Origin: Terana coerulea
Taxonomy: Eukaryota; Basidiomycota; Agaricomycetes; Polyporales; Phanerochaetaceae
Direction of reading: 5' to 3'
NCBI GenBank assembly: GCA_024811115.1
Contig: JAKOGH010000555.1
Span: 1-57,788, forward strand
DNA length: 57,788 nucleotides
Made by a program: the position numbers and the translations under genes
Shown: one piece after another, positions 57,629 to 57,788 of the stretch
Layout: each line of letters opens with the position of its first letter
Position numbering within the stretch: the first letter of the stretch is position 1
Notes under the pieces: generated by a model
Seen by the model: the letters and a program-made list of their open reading frames with translations, nothing else
Databases searched by the model: none
What the model was told of the DNA's origin: nothing

Positions 57629-57788
57629 GGACAGTTTGTATAGCTGTGTATGTGGCATTCAAGTTCGTTGCCGTGCTCAATTGGAGGCTCAGGCACGCTC
57701 TCTTCTCCTCTTTCTCTCTCCACGTTTAGTTGGGGATTTACATAAATCGCAACCTCAGGCTCGCCACGCTAAGATTTTGCAGAGATCT

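Noticed and set aside
1..57788. CRISPR arrays, bacterial operons or prophage
   Set aside because: No regularly spaced repeats exist, and the intron-rich genes show this is fungal nuclear DNA.

Overview
This window looks like part of the genome of a filamentous basidiomycete, most likely an Agaricomycete. The genes are split by many short introns of about 45-65 nt with GTRNGT donors and YAG acceptors. The conserved genes are fungal. The accessory genes belong to families that expand in mushrooms: F-box/LRR proteins, very large 2OG-oxygenase-like proteins and possible FunK1-like kinase fragments. No taxon below class can be supported from the sequence alone.

Layout, left to right. At 24-1915 (+) is the 3' part of a GH2 beta-mannosidase cut by the window edge. 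An F-box protein lies at 2345-4005 (+), a small unknown protein at 4519-5296 (+) and an F-box protein/pseudogene at 5408-6697 (-). A glycerol-3-phosphate acyltransferase of the Gpt2/Sct1 type (7208-9822, -) is divergent from the signal peptidase subunit SPC3 (10126-11286, +). After about 4.8 kb with no recognisable gene comes a transcription factor with a Zn2Cys6 cluster at its C-terminus (16117-17458, -). After another 4.4 kb without a supported gene comes a macro-domain protein (21909-22683, -). From 23.6 to 36.1 kb the window is accessory. Two related genes resembling a kinase C-lobe (23616-24671 and 35093-36143, +) flank a large 2OG-oxygenase-like gene (24745-28832, -), a decayed fragment of a paralogue of that gene (about 30447-30873, -) and a Mutator-like MITE (33176-33828). 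The fungal adenylate cyclase (36274-42060, -) has the canonical RA-LRR-PP2C-cyclase order. From 44 to 53 kb a tandem duplication carries two amino-acid permeases, each followed by an F-box relic and an antisense unknown gene. An F-box/LRR copy with frame breaks (53720-55688) follows. The window ends in two inverted hAT-type MITEs (55979-56761 and 56849-57620), each with its own 8-bp target-site duplication.

Two observations stand out. First, the 2OG-oxygenase-like protein appears to have lost all three iron ligands and the 2-oxoglutarate arginine while keeping a long open coding structure, so it is a candidate pseudoenzyme. Second, nearly every long gene contains one or more single-base frame breaks, often at short homopolymers. 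Because this includes adenylate cyclase and beta-mannosidase, uncorrected assembly indels are a serious alternative to real pseudogenisation throughout the window.

Functional themes are mannoside degradation, glycerolipid synthesis at the ER, signal-peptide processing at the ER, cAMP signalling, amino-acid uptake, ubiquitin-ligase substrate choice and ADP-ribose recognition. The genes do not form an obvious biosynthetic cluster.
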